Positions 1 through 11,940 of a stretch of 64,000 bases of DNA are shown here, piece after piece. Location: positions 139,592,277-139,656,276 of the forward strand of contig OX352761.1 of NCBI GenBank assembly GCA_947095585.1, in the 5' to 3' direction. The notes beneath the pieces were generated by a model. That model did no database searches and was not told where the DNA came from. It saw only the letters and a program-made list of their open reading frames with translations. Position numbers and translations under genes: made by a program. The DNA is from Nephrocerus scutellatus (taxonomy: Eukaryota > Arthropoda > Insecta > Diptera > Pipunculidae). Positions within the stretch are counted from its first letter, which is position 1. The number at the start of each line of letters is the position of its first letter.

Positions 1-335
1 AGGTCATGGAAACGCTGATCAATTTTCAGTTTACGAAATCTCTTGAAACTCACCGGATCCATAGTGACCGGCAGTACGGATTTCGTGGGTAACGTCTTAC
101 TGGTGATTTGATGGCATATCTCCCCGAACAGTGGAATCTCAGTCTATTCAATAATTTGGTGAAAGTAGCAAAGCTGTTTCACTCGATATTTCCAAGGCAT
201 TTGATAGGCATTGGATTAGAAGCTTTCAATTCAAGCTGTCTTGGACGGTTTCAAGTCTAAAATACATCACATAAATTCTCGTGGTCCCCAGGGCTCTGTT
301 TTGCCCCCGACACTCTTTCTCATTTTTAAATTCTC
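1..335 (+). mobile_element. Jockey/CR1-like non-LTR RT fragment
   Basis: In shifting frames the plus strand reads as reverse transcriptase: DRQYGFR, GDLMAYL, the S(L/I)DISKAFD-type block and a PQGSVLPPTLFLIF block in place of the usual PQGSVLSPTLFL. It is disrupted by frameshifts and by loss of the segment between the DISKAF and PQG blocks. It ends abruptly at about 335, where a dispersed repeat begins. Confidence 0.75.
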
Positions 336-560
336 TACATTAATTTCGCGTGCCCGTGTGTTTGTGTGTATGCGCTCACACAAACGAGGTGACCAATTGT
401 TTGGAGATAGCTCGGTCAGTGAACTTTGGTTTCAATACTCAATTATCTATCCAGATATGTGGCATGTGGCGACGTTTTTTTTTTCAAACCGTAAACTGCA
501 AAACAATATCTTCAAATGTGTACCAAAAATAGTCATGGTTCGGCAGCGATTTCCATGGAC
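335..560 (-). repeat. Dispersed repeat A, degraded copy
   Basis: The stretch beginning TTTTTAAATTCTCTAC and then TTCGCGTGCCCGTGTGT is the inverted form of a repeat seen at 13.5 and 40.1 kb and, in this same orientation, at 53.7 kb. It abuts the RT fragment on its left, suggesting insertion into it or a shared break. Confidence 0.5.
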
Positions 561-2990
561 TGTGACTACATTGCCAACATCATTGAAGTATTAAGTATAA
601 GTATTGGCCAATGACCCCTCCATCATTAATCGAACACCAAACAGTCAGCTTTTGTGGGTGTAACTAATGGCATTTCGTGAATGACTTGACGGTTGCTTAC
701 TTGCCTAGAAGCGACAATTTTGGTTATTAGTTAGTCTGCTGTTGAATCAGATATGGGCTGTGAATTACCAGACATCAATGTCGTACAGACATCGAAAGTG
801 TGTTCAGTTTGTATATGGCGGTATCTAACCCGTTAACGTACAAACTAGAAAATCTAATCAGTTCTCTGGCTTATTCTAAGAATCATTCTACCGAAACAAT
901 TTTAAAATCTGACTTTTTGTTCCTGAGTTATGCCGATAAGAGGATTTCTTTTTCCTTATTTTCTCGACATTTCAGGAAATTTGGACCTTACAAAAGACAT
1001 AAAAATGTCCATCGGGATGTATGTATGTGGGATGTTCTCAGCATTACTCCAGAACTGAAAGTACGATTTCAAAACATCATTCGCTAAAACGATTTTCAGA
1101 AGGCAAAGAATTATAAGGTTTGTTCCTTACAAACAAACTTACCCTAAAATTGAAATCTACAAAAAATTTGATTTAATAGTTTTGCTTTTATGTTGAATTT
1201 TTAAATTTTTTTTGTTGGAATTTTTTTGAAGTTTGGTATTTTTCAATTAATTTACGAAATATAAAGTTTATTATTTTAAATATTACGTTGCGCTTATTAC
1301 CGTAATTTCCGTAAACACTGTTTATCGAAAGAAGAAACTCGTTCTTAACTCATGAATGAACATGTGTCACAGAGAAGTCAGTGAGAAAACTGCATTACGT
1401 TTTACTACAATACCACCACTTATTTTTATTTCATATCTTCTGTATCACCGGCAAATTCTCGTTCATACTACGAATACAGATAACCGATCTACTCTACAGA
1501 GTCGACCAACATATGGGCACAACTAACTATTAATGGAAGGTTTGAAATCAAGAGTAGCGTGGCTAGACAATCACGAACGATCAATAAAAGACGAAGGTAA
1601 AAAAAACCAACAACAACAACATAATTCCTTGATCATAGTTCGTAGTAGAATGGCAATCTGATGGCAGAACTTGTTTAAACTGAATGCAAGTTTCCCGCTT
1701 GAGTGTTTTGTTTCCTTTGCTCTTTTGGCTTTATTCTCGATTGTGTGGGGTTTTCGTGGATCTTATAGCATAACAAGATAAGCACACTGTCATCTTTGAA
1801 GCTAGCTTCGAGCGGAACGAAAAGGAAAATCACCAGTAATGGGTTTTTTTTTACGATTTGAAATAAGCGCTGCCACATGACCGACTGACACACTGTCGGG
1901 TGGAGTACATACATCACACGCAAAATAAATAACAGTATGAATATACATAACGTCGTCGGTTGTTAAAGTAGTCGTGCAACAAGAAATAAAGAAGTTGGAG
2001 TCTGAGCTGTCATCGTGCATGATTCGAACTTGTTGCCACAGTGCGAAGTTCTAATATCTGAAACTGCTGGATAGAGTTATTGAGTCTTTTTTTGTATAGC
2101 TGATGATTTCGTGCTTGCTACACTTAACTTGCGTCACGAGTTTGCCCCGATTTCTGCTGAATTTGTACTTATATGAAGATTGGTTCTTATTCGCGGCTTG
2201 AAGTGTTTTGCTACACAGCGTTAATTGCTTCTCTTGTATTGAAACCAAAGCTACGAAGCTAATGAATTTACATTTTGCAATCACGCATAACAAAAAAGTT
2301 ATTGCAACATTTCCATGTGGAAGAATGCAACGGTACATAGTAATGACCAAATCGAATCGACTTCGTTTGCAATACTATCAGACAGCATTCTCCAGTATAA
2401 ATTAATTTAATTTAATTAAAGAACGTAAAAATCTCATTTCGGAATTGCCGTTATCTATTAAGTTCATTGCCGGCTTTATAGAAATTAACATTTTTTTTTC
2501 TAAATTACGCACAAAAAATGGCCTATTAATAAAACGGAAGAAACACATTATTCATGTTTAGCTTAGTCGGGTTGACGTTTAAGATACTAGCAGTAAAAAA
2601 ATATTAACGTTCATGGACGGATACATGAAATGTTGGAGTCTTTATTTATAAATAATTATGAGTAATTAAAAAAGGTAATTTTGCATGCTCTAATGTTAAC
2701 TTTTATCCGCAGTATTGGTATTGGTAAAATGAACACACTAATGTATTTAAATGTCGCGGCAAAAAATAGCAAGAAACTGTTGGCTTATATTACTGATGGA
2801 AAAGCACTGACACGATAGTATAGCATTTTACTGTGCCATATATCAGTGGTGTTTTTAACAAATTCCGCTTTTTAGAAGTGAGCATAACCATGGAAAATGG
2901 AGAGTTTCCGTCTTCGCCTTCACATTGAATATCTTTTATAAGTACAAAACATATTTTTGTTTTGCTCTGTGTTAACACTCATTTCGCAGG
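560..2990. other. AT-rich DNA, no gene seen
   Basis: Short open frames here have no recognisable motif and overlap each other on both strands. No repeat with a partner elsewhere in the window was noticed. Confidence 0.5.
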
Positions 2991-2999
2991 TTATAGGTC

Positions 3000-4010
3000 C
3001 AGTATGTTGAGATCCTCAATTAGCCAGTCCTCAGGAGACCTTTGAGTAGTTTTTAAATCCAACTATTCAGGCGTTCAGGAACGAGGTCAGTGCGATGATC
3101 CTGTACTCTTTCATATCGGCAATTTTGCGGAGACTCGACCCTGTTAGCGCTGGACATTTGTAAATATAGTGAATAAGAGTTTCTTTCTCATTTATCTCCT
3201 GCTATAGGTTTTTTTTATCGAATACCGAGTTTAACTGCATCGCTATACAAAGCCCAGTGATCAGGACTTATTGCCACAACTTCAGGCAATATCCTTTCGT
3301 GATCTGTATACAAATTCGCTGGATCTCCTTTTAAAATAGATATCTCTTTCCATAGAGTCGGTGTCCAGAGTGCCGCACTTCTTCCCTAATTCGTCCTCTT
3401 ACTCATTATGATCAAGTTTACTGTATCCTATAATACGATGTCCAGAAAGTTGGTATTCGAAGCCAGTTCTTCTTGATTCTAATCAGTCTAATCAGTTTCC
3501 ATTTATCAACGATCGCCTAAATGACTTTGATTGCCGGCTAACACAGATCTACACATATGCCAATCCTTTTGATTTGTGCGTTTAAGGTCTTAAGGTCCTA
3601 CAAGACTCACTTATTGTAGTCTTGAAAAGCAGTAGCCAATAGAAGATAGTAGCATATCTTTTGGCACTATCTGCAGTATATTGCAGTGTCCATACTGTTT
3701 GGTGATAAATATGTCAGGAGGTTTAAGGCATCGGTTGGACATGATTCTATAATTGCTGATCTTTGTATTCTGCTGAGTTTGCTTGCATTGTATTTTTATT
3801 CATTGCCGGCCAATAGACTAGCTCTTTTAATCTAAGAATTGGGCGTACAATAGATGTGTACTACCATATGGATAGTGGCCCCATTTTTTACTAAAGGTTT
3901 TAGTGTTGTTCGACGTCAAGCTAAGCTTTCTATACAGGACAACACCGACATAGTAAGTGATAGAGTAAGTGAGCTGACTCTTAGCCTACATCTTGTTGCC
4001 TAAGAAATAT
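3000..4010 (-). mobile_element. R1/LOA-like non-LTR remnant (C-terminal part)
   Basis: In broken minus-strand frames I can read a VLYRKLSLTSN block, YTSIVRPIL, a QRSAIIESCPTDALNLLTYL block and a terminal KETLIHYIYKCPALTGSSL segment. This is the order found downstream of the RT active site in R1/LOA-type elements, ending in the H/C-rich C terminus. Stops and frameshifts are frequent. No intact 3' tail or target duplication was identified. It separates the signal-peptide exon at 4.4 kb from the left end of the window. Confidence 0.65.
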
Positions 4011-4385
4011 TAACGTATGATTGATTTCCATTGATAACAACAAATTGCTGCAAATAAAATTGTTCCTCAATCCTGCGTCTTAATTCGCCGTATAGTTCAT
4101 ATAATTCTACCGAAAATCTTTTAAAAATGATAAAAATTCTTCCTACCTGATGTACACAGTTAAGGAGCGTGCTATGCAATTTTGTAAAACTATATTGTTA
4201 TTTTCACACAAAGAACAACATAAAAAAATATTTTTTATCCTTCGGAAAATGTATTTTTTTTTAATATTGGAGATTTTTCATCCAAAAATTACTTTTATGC
4301 GCCGATCTCTTATGTATAGATGTCAAAAAAATGAACCACTACTAAAGGATAAAAATGAAAAAATTATAAATTCAACTTTTCTTAC

Positions 4386-4506
4386 CATTCGATCGCTTGG
4401 CGGCAACATCAACAACAGCCGAGGAGCATAGGAGCAGCGTACACAGCGCCAGAAGGTTCCGCTGAAATTTACAATTCAATAACCATCGAATATCATAGTG
4501 GGCCAT
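4386..4506 (-). CDS. Candidate first coding exon of a secreted protein
   Basis: Forty codons plus one base. The start ATG lies in the context AACAAAATGGCC, a very good fly initiation site, and an in-frame TGA sits 12 codons upstream. Residues 18-36 form a leucine/cysteine/alanine-rich hydrophobic run (NLLALCTLLLCSSAVVDVAA) with a plausible signal-peptidase site after it, then a basic KRSN. The exon ends at a consensus donor (AATG then GTAAGA), phase 1. I do not recognise the protein. The next exon is not evident in the 4.3 kb to the left, which holds an old retroelement, so the gene probably runs out of the window. A chance signal-like frame remains possible. Confidence 0.5.
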
Positions 4507-5299
4507 TTTGTTGTTCTTTGTTGTAATTCTTTGGCATCAGACGAGTTCCCAAAATCAAATACCCAAAAGAAGGAGAAGAGGAAGAAGACGAAGATGAAGG
4601 TGGGACGGTAAATTTCTTTGTGTCTCCTCTTTTTTGTCAGCGGTTAATTTCGGCAAATATGATATGTTGCCCTTATTTGGTAGATCAAAAATGTGAGCCT
4701 GCGATGCTGCGCGACCAGGAGAACATGAGACAAGTGAATCAATGCAATTTATTCCTTTTGCGGTTCGTAATGTAATTCTGGAAACAAGGAGGAAAAGGGA
4801 AGAAAAATAAAGCAAAATAAATTATTGCAATAACTTTGGGCGGTGGTATAATTTTTCAAATGAGATGACAATAAAATTTGCATTTTTTGATGAGCAAATT
4901 TTTAACAAAAAATTCTTAAAGTTTACTCGAAATAATATTAATTTTTTAATGGTAACTTTAAAGTAACATAACATAAACAATTTCTACTCCACTCACAAAT
5001 TAAATATTTGTATACAACTTTATTCATTCAGGACAAACCAATTATTTATGCCATCAAAACCCAAGCTGATGCGATGAACTGTTGTTTAGCTTTAGGTATT
5101 GATACAACCCAAGTTTTAATAGTGAAGTTATTGGATTTTGTATTGTAGTAGTATAGTATATATATTTGCATAACTATACAGAGTGTATCCGTTAAGGTGG
5201 TAAATACTTAAATGAATGATTCCTTGGTTGACTTCGTGAAAAAATCGTATGTGAGGGGGGTCTTTTTTCAACTCATGCGGTGTACGTAGCGTTTTAATG
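4507..5299. other. No gene seen
   Basis: AT-rich flank upstream of the candidate secreted-protein exon. It could include that gene's 5' UTR and promoter, but I see no clear core promoter. Confidence 0.4.
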
Positions 5300-6700
5300 C
5301 GAAGAGACGTACTTTTGACGTTACATCACTTCAAACCCTATAACTCTTGAACGCTTCTGGCTACAAGATCACTGTTCTACCTGACTGTGCAAACGACTAC
5401 CATTGCATCGCTTGTCTCGCAATAAATTGTTTCCTTTTCGAAGTGTATAGCCAATCCACTGCCACTTACGTCTTCGAATAATAGTGTCAACCGATTGCTA
5501 CCCTGTTCTCGTGTGCAGTTCATCACTGGAGATGCGGTTGGATCAAAAAATCCGTAAGATGTTTCGCAGACATCTGTTGACGAACGTTTGCAACTACCTT
5601 ATGACAGCAGCTATGAACTTCCTTTTGCTGCATTCATACAGCAGTATATATTAGAGCGGAACAGCGTAGCTTGGTCTTAAAACTGATAGAGTTGTTTCTT
5701 CATATTTTGGACAACATTTCGAACGCAGCATACACTTCCAAGATATTGGAAATTTTCTACTTTCTCTACTGGTTGTCCAGAAATGTTCATTTGGATTGAT
5801 GAAGAATTTCCGAGCCTGATTCTTTTTGTTTTTCCCGAATTAATGTTCAGCTCCACGATTTCAGCTTCTCTCTCCACCCTTGTTGTCATTTGATGGAAAT
5901 ACATGAACTTGTGAGAGAGTAAACATACGTCGTCCGCCTAATCCAGGTGTTTAAGGTGTGTCCCTAAAGTCAATTTCATTCCTCAATTTTCGATCGAGAA
6001 AGCTGCGTGCAATACATTACTTATCAACAATAAAAAAAGCATTGGTGAAAGTATGCAGCCCTGTCTAACCCCACTTTGGATTTCAGTCTCTTCTGAGAGC
6101 TTACCTCTGTGTAGAACATGACATTTGCACTCGTCCTATGTTGTCTTGATAATAGTAATCAATTTATTTGCAAGCCAAATAAATTCCCTATTAAAGCTTT
6201 CGAATACCTTTTTTAAATCGATGAACAGCAAGCGAAGTGGTGCTCAAAATTCAAAGCACTGTTCGCACGGTGTTGATATGATCTAGACAGGAACACAGGA
6301 ACATCAAGAGCGAAATCCGGCTTGTTCGACATCAAGTGTGTCTTTAAGATTCCATTCGATCCAGGATGATATTTGCTATATTGGTAACAGAAGACTGTTA
6401 TCAAGATACTTTCTTCGGGAGCTTGACAATGATGCCTTTTTTCCAATAGTCTGGGAAGATTTCGGATTACCAGGCCTTGTTGGCCTTCAGTTGTTTAATC
6501 GCGGTAATAATTTCTCTACCGGGAGGTGCGGTGCACATTCGGGGATTTCCTCGGGCGAGTCATTGGGCGTTGGGTGCACTCCATCGCTACACTTATGCGA
6601 ATTTCGTTTGCAAGACCCATTTTTGGCTGGAGGCTCATTTTTTTGCCTAAGCATGTGACCCTCTACGATGTACTTGCAGGTGTTTATCATGGAGTGTCAC
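5300..6700 (-). mobile_element. RTE-like non-LTR retroelement remnant
   Basis: Minus-strand frames contain, in order, an REIITAIKQLKANKAG-like block, LLFIDLKKVFESFNR, GVRQGCILSPMLF, an intact ADD active-site core followed by VCLLSH, the INSGKTK block, a FQYLGSVC block and the terminal RRRKWQWIGYTLRKG. This is the RTE-clade order from the start of RT to the C terminus. At least several stops and shifts make it dead. It is the most complete RTE copy in the window. Confidence 0.8.
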
Positions 6701-8820
6701 ATGCTTTCTAAGCACCGTGTCACAATATTTGACTTGGATATTTGATATTGGGAATTAGGTTTTTTTCGGTTGAGTTTAGACATTCACTCTTCCGAAAAGC
6801 TGATTACTACACAGACAGAAGAAGTGCCAAGAAAACTTATCGACAACACGGATAAATTAATTAAAGATAGCAGCAAAGATCATACCTGGAAATAAAAACA
6901 TTCGCAAAGTTACACGTGCGATACGGATCATGGTATGGATGTAAGTTGGAGAACAGAAAAAAAAATAAAAGCCGCAGATTAACTCTCGTTGAACTCCTCC
7001 AAGCTGAGAGTTAAATTAATACAGTTACGTTATATTATTATGCATTAAATTGCGTAATTCATAATTGTATTTCTCGAGAAGTAGTTGTTCGTTCATCAAC
7101 AACATTTCCTGGTGATCTCAAATTTTTTTTGTAAAGATGACAAGACAAGAAACAATTTGAGTTCGTTCGGCGGTTAAGAGCGACTTAAACAATTGAAGTA
7201 AGCAAGTAAATTAAACGGAGAACGAAAGAGTAAAAAAACACATACAGGAAAGTGGAAATTTTAAACTCGAATAAAATCAACTTCTGGTTTGGTCAAAAGT
7301 TCTACTACGACAAAAGGGGCCGAAGCCAAAAAAAAAAACAACAAAACTGGTACAACAGGATGTGCGATTGATATATAATTTTTTTTTATTATGTATGTGT
7401 TTGACCTTTTTTATGTTCAAGTAATTGGCAATATTGTTGTTGAGAAAAGAGTCTTGAATTGAACTGAGCTGGGTGTTTAGCCACTACATTTAGGCAAAAT
7501 TGTTCATAAACAGATCTCCTTTCTTATTTCGGTTTTGCTATTCACGGAAACGGCAAATCGACTGCATTAAATGCATAAACGCAATGTTAAGATTGCGGAG
7601 AAATCTGATAGAAGAAACTCAATTTAGGTGTAAGCTCCACTTAACTAACACCTGACGAAATCTTCGCCATACAAGTATGTTCATAGGTAAATTTACCACT
7701 GACTTTCCTATACAGAGATTTAGCCGCCAAACAAAAACACATATTTCTTGGGCAAAATAATAAAACAAAGAAGCACAACGACCGTTGGAGAAAACTACAT
7801 TTGGCCTCATTTCAGAAGTGCTGAGCTGAGCGTCGTGCCGGATGGGATTTCCGTTGCGCGCGCGCGCACTCGATTAGTGTTTTTGGTTTTATGATTTCGT
7901 GTTAGTCATGCACACTCAATGGATTTGTGGGTTGAGCAAGGATGATTCATAGCTTCAATTGCTAATGCGAATTGCGCCATCAAACATCAAAAAGTGTTTA
8001 CTTCGCCCCATATTTGTAGCAAATGCGCCATGCGACGACTATGCGAATCTCACACGATAACGCAGCGCTGGACTTAGGGTCATTAACTGTCAAACTAAGT
8101 GGCATGGCATTCACTCTTGGAAATAGAAATGTGTACATCGCCCAGGTCGCCCATATGGAGTTGCACCGCATTCAGATGCGTCTCATAAAGAAAAAGGAAA
8201 AAAACATCGAGAAAATGCTTTCTATCGTAGTTGAGTTGAATGTGAAACAGCAGCTCAATCAGCAGCTTACACAAGCACCGTTGTATCTTGGATCTTTGGG
8301 AGTCATCTGATGGACAAATCGCGCATATAATAAAATTGGAAAAACACCTCACTTAAGTGAAAGCAGGCATAATGCCACCTGACTTTCTGTTGTTTGTCTG
8401 GGTGCATTGCGGATGTTTGAATTGATTCGCCACAATGTACACACAACCAGAGGAATTTTTCTTCTCTTAGACCACATTCATTGGTTGATCACGTTTGTTT
8501 TCTGTTTTCATTTGTGTGCCGATACTTACTCTTTACTAACCAATATTAGAGATGACGGTATATTTTTAAGTTAACAACAAAGCAATTTAATTCACATTAA
8601 TTTTCAGCTTATCATTGTTCGAGTTGACAAAAAATGTTTACTAATGAGGTCAAGCTTACCGTAATAACCATATTAGATATGGCAAACTATGAAAAATGTG
8701 CACTAAAATTTTTTTCTGAATAAAGAATATTCCCGATTATTAGGCAAGTTCATATAATCGAGGGAATGTAAAGATTTTTTCAATAAAGACATAAAATAAC
8801 AGAAATTCGGTAGTAATTTT
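6701..8820. other. No gene seen; (GC)n run at 7856-7868
   Basis: AT-rich with a short pure GC dinucleotide run, unusual for this composition. Open frames at 8023-8310 (plus) and 8095-8352 (minus) overlap and show no motif I recognise. Confidence 0.45.
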
Positions 8821-8824
8821 TAAT

Positions 8825-8970
8825 AATTTTCAAAAGTTCCTCGTTCGTGAACTTCATCATGATAAAAAAGTAAACCTTAACTGACGTTTTGACTTTGACA
8901 GATCATAAAAGAACTTCAAGGGTGCGTTTGGTTTAAAGTATTAAAAAGTATAAAGTACAAAAAGTACGCC
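8825..8970 (+). repeat. Dispersed repeat A, partial copy
   Basis: Shares CGTTCGTGAACTT, ATGATAAAAAAG, ACTGACGTTTT and the AAG-TGCGTTTG run with the copy at 40.1-40.5 kb, with an internal deletion. It begins and ends without a clear boundary. Confidence 0.55.
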
Positions 8971-9539
8971 CGGATATATTTTAAAACCAACTTGCAAAAT
9001 CTTGCAAATCTGCACATGCTAAGCAAGTGCAGATGTTTGAATAATGATACATTTAGTTCTACTGTCTAGATCTAGACAGAAATGAATAATGTAAGCAACA
9101 ACAATTTTCCCCTTTTCGTTTCTCCTTTAGTCCATTTTCCTCTGATATTTGATTATATTATGAACTCGTAACGCATGTTATTATAACCGAGTTTCAGTAC
9201 AAATAATCTGTTCGTATACGTTCGACTATTGAAGAATTATACTGTATATACGAGTTTAATGATAGGTTCGAGTATTTCATACAATCGAGAATCTGCCGTA
9301 TGTATAATTGAAATGTTAAACCTTTGAATTCCCGCTTACTTTACTTTACTTAATGTAGGTTAAGTGGTTTTCAATTGCTACGCCACATTTTTCCAAAAGG
9401 GTTACTATATGCTATTCATAAATATATCTGCAGTGTGTTTGAAATAGTTACGACAATAATACGGTTATAGCCGCAAGTGTAAGGTAGTTCCAAATTTCTG
9501 CGATTCCGCGTGGACCTCAGAAATTGAGCATCTCTGTGA

Positions 9540-9810
9540 CGAATTAAGCTCAAGGACTTGGTTCTGAATGACTATAAAATCGCTTTGACTCAAGAACTAA
9601 AGCTAAACGACCATCAGCTGTGATGTACCTTTACTGATTAGGCCTAAAACATACGGCTATGCACGTATGAATGTTCACGTGCGGGGCAAATTTAAAAACA
9701 TGGTCTGATAACGATCAATATTTTCATCGCATAATTATTCTCAGCGAAGAAGCCCATTTCTGGTTCAACGATGCCTCTGCAATTACCCAAAGACTTTAGG
9801 CGACCTCAGT
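9540..9810 (+). mobile_element. Tc1/mariner-type transposase remnant
   Basis: A plus-strand frame reads YKIALTQELKLND, then, after stops and a gap, IILSEEAHFWFN, which corresponds to the second catalytic aspartate/glutamate region of a mariner-like transposase (SDEAHFW). It appears to be the downstream part of the same transposase type whose N-terminal half is at 39.7-40.1 kb. No inverted termini were found around it. Confidence 0.55.
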
Positions 9811-10459
9811 ACCATCAATTGCCAGGCATATCGTTTGATTTATGAGAAAAAGTCATTAAAATACATTTAAACATCGGTTGTGTTCCATAACTAATGGCAC
9901 TTTGGTTATTTTTTTCTTATATCTCAATCAAAAGCTGTTTTATTTTAAATACAAAATGTGGCGCGCTAATTGATAAGCCGGCAGTTCGGCAGTGGACTTT
10001 TATCAGATCTTTGAACGAAATTTTGTTCAAAATTAGGGCTTTTTGTTAATGTAAATTTTTAATGGCACCAATTACGCCAACAATAACTCATTACGTCGTT
10101 TAATGTCTACATCTACGTTGGCATTGAGTTTTTCGTACTGAGAATTGCTTTTAATGAAAATTAACTTGCAGCATACGGGATATTGGTTCGTTAGAGCCGT
10201 ACATGGTGCGTTGTGTTGGTAGCAACTGCACGAGTACGAATGAAGATCTGTCCCATAGAATGTTCAATACTCGCAGGTACAGGCGGAATTAATCCACAAT
10301 CTGGAAGCGTGGAGCTAGTTGCGAAAGCAAATAGATTGGCCTTGTCTATAGAGCTGGCAACTGGAATGTCATTATAAAATATAGATCGGGGAAATACGAG
10401 ACTTGCAATGGAAGCTTAAGGCTTCATATGAAATACTTTCGAAGATTTTTTGGTATATG
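9811..10459. other. No gene seen
   Basis: No open frame, repeat or structured element recognised. Confidence 0.4.
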
Positions 10460-11170
10460 AGAAAGTTTAGCAATGGGGCGATAAATTTACATCATTCTTT
10501 GATCCTTTTTTGTGTATCGGGGTTATGAAAGAGGTCTTCCAAATCTGAAGAAAATTGTCTTTGAGAAAGGGATAGGCAAAAGAGGTAAGAAAGGGGGAGG
10601 GAGAGACTGGAGGAACATTTGTTAAGAAATTGAGTCTGTAAGCCGATCTACGAAGAGACATTCCTTAGTTGATTTTAGATATGTAGCCATGAAAAAGGAT
10701 TCATTGTCTGATGGAGTCCAGTGCAGTTGAAGCAAACTAAAATCACCGAAGATAAGGATGTCACCAAGGGAGTCATTGCATCGATAGCAAGTTATTAGGA
10801 TTCTATAAGTTGAGCTGGTTGAATGTAATAGCACATAAAGTACAGAGACATACGGGGGATTGTTATTTTTATTGGAATGAAATCGAGCTTGAAAGAAAAA
10901 GAAAGAGCAATGAGTCAAGGTCGTTGTGAATAGCCAGCAGGACGCCGACAGAGAGAGTTTCTCATTAGTCGGGTAAGATCGTCATCTCGAAAAATATTGA
11001 ATGTAGGGGGGAATAGTTCCTGGTTCTTTATGTTGGGGATTAGATTGGTTTCAGTCAGGGCATTATCGAATGGTACAGTATGCGATTGGCGGAACACAGC
11101 ACGGGTTTTCGAGCATAGTCCTCTTACGTTCTGGTAGTAGAAGGTAAGAGAAAAGTTACGTTAAGAAGGG
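10460..11170 (-). mobile_element. I/Jockey-like non-LTR fragment (endonuclease plus RT start)
   Basis: Minus-strand frames begin with a YYQNVRGLCSKT block, then ALTETNLIPNI, ELFPPTFNIFRDD, and later ILIFGDFSLLQLHW. These are the apurinic-type endonuclease landmarks, with GDFS where GDFN is usual and N where W is usual in TETW. The frame then jumps to IWKTSFITPIHKKGSKNDV, the first RT block, so the interdomain is deleted. At least three frame changes. A likely recombinant or internally deleted dead copy. Confidence 0.72.
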
Positions 11171-11234
11171 TGGTTGGTAATTGTGGAAAAATAGGGACGC
11201 CAAATACTTTGGTCAACACGGCTCCGTTGGAGTC

Positions 11235-11940
11235 AAATGTGCATAGTTACCGCTTTAATGAGTCATACTTCCTGAGTTCTTGATCCATTCTATTAGAATC
11301 GATAACCGCACGAAATTTGTGGCTGCACATAAATAAGAGCAAAACAAAGTACATGGTGGCGACTAATGCGAGCAGAAGATCCTACATTGGTTACGAAAAT
11401 TTAAGGTAGTCCAAACTAGTAGTTAACCATCTCGGGTCAGTTGTAACAGCTAATAACAGCATTTTAAACATGATATCGCAGCTGGTGGTGTATAAGTCAT
11501 TGTGACCATACCATATGAATCCGAGTCTTGGCTAAAACACACTCTGACCCGATAGTAGCGTTCGAGATAAAAGTCTTACGGATAATTGTTGGCCACGTAT
11601 GTAAGGAAGAACGATTCCGGAGATGTGATCTACGAGCTTTACCGCGGTATTGACATCATGAAGAGAATAAAGCTCGGTAGGCTCCATTGGACATCAAATC
11701 CAGATCGCATGAGCGAAGAGGATGCTGCTCCGAAATTCCTTTGCGGTAGAATTTATGGGACACGAAAGCGTGTTAGGCCAAGCCTACGCTCAAAGGATAG
11801 TGTTAACCAGGACGGATAAAGTTTATAGATGCCAAACTGGATGACATCAACTAGAAATCGGAATTGGTGGAGAGGCTTTTCCGGGAGGCCGGGTCCGGAC
11901 CCCAGTTGTAAAGCCAAAGGAAAGTGGAACCTCTTAAAAT
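11235..11940 (+). mobile_element. RTE-like 3' remnant
   Basis: Plus-strand frames read INKSKTKYM-like, YENLRQSKLVVNHLGSVV, a KVLRIIVG block, and then a 77-codon open frame (11586-11819) with YELYRGIDIMKRIKLGRLHW, FLCGRIYGTRKRVRPSLRSKD. This is the C-terminal region of RTE-like elements (ELY...RI...RLRW...GRPRxRWxD pattern). The 5' RT core is missing. Confidence 0.72.
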
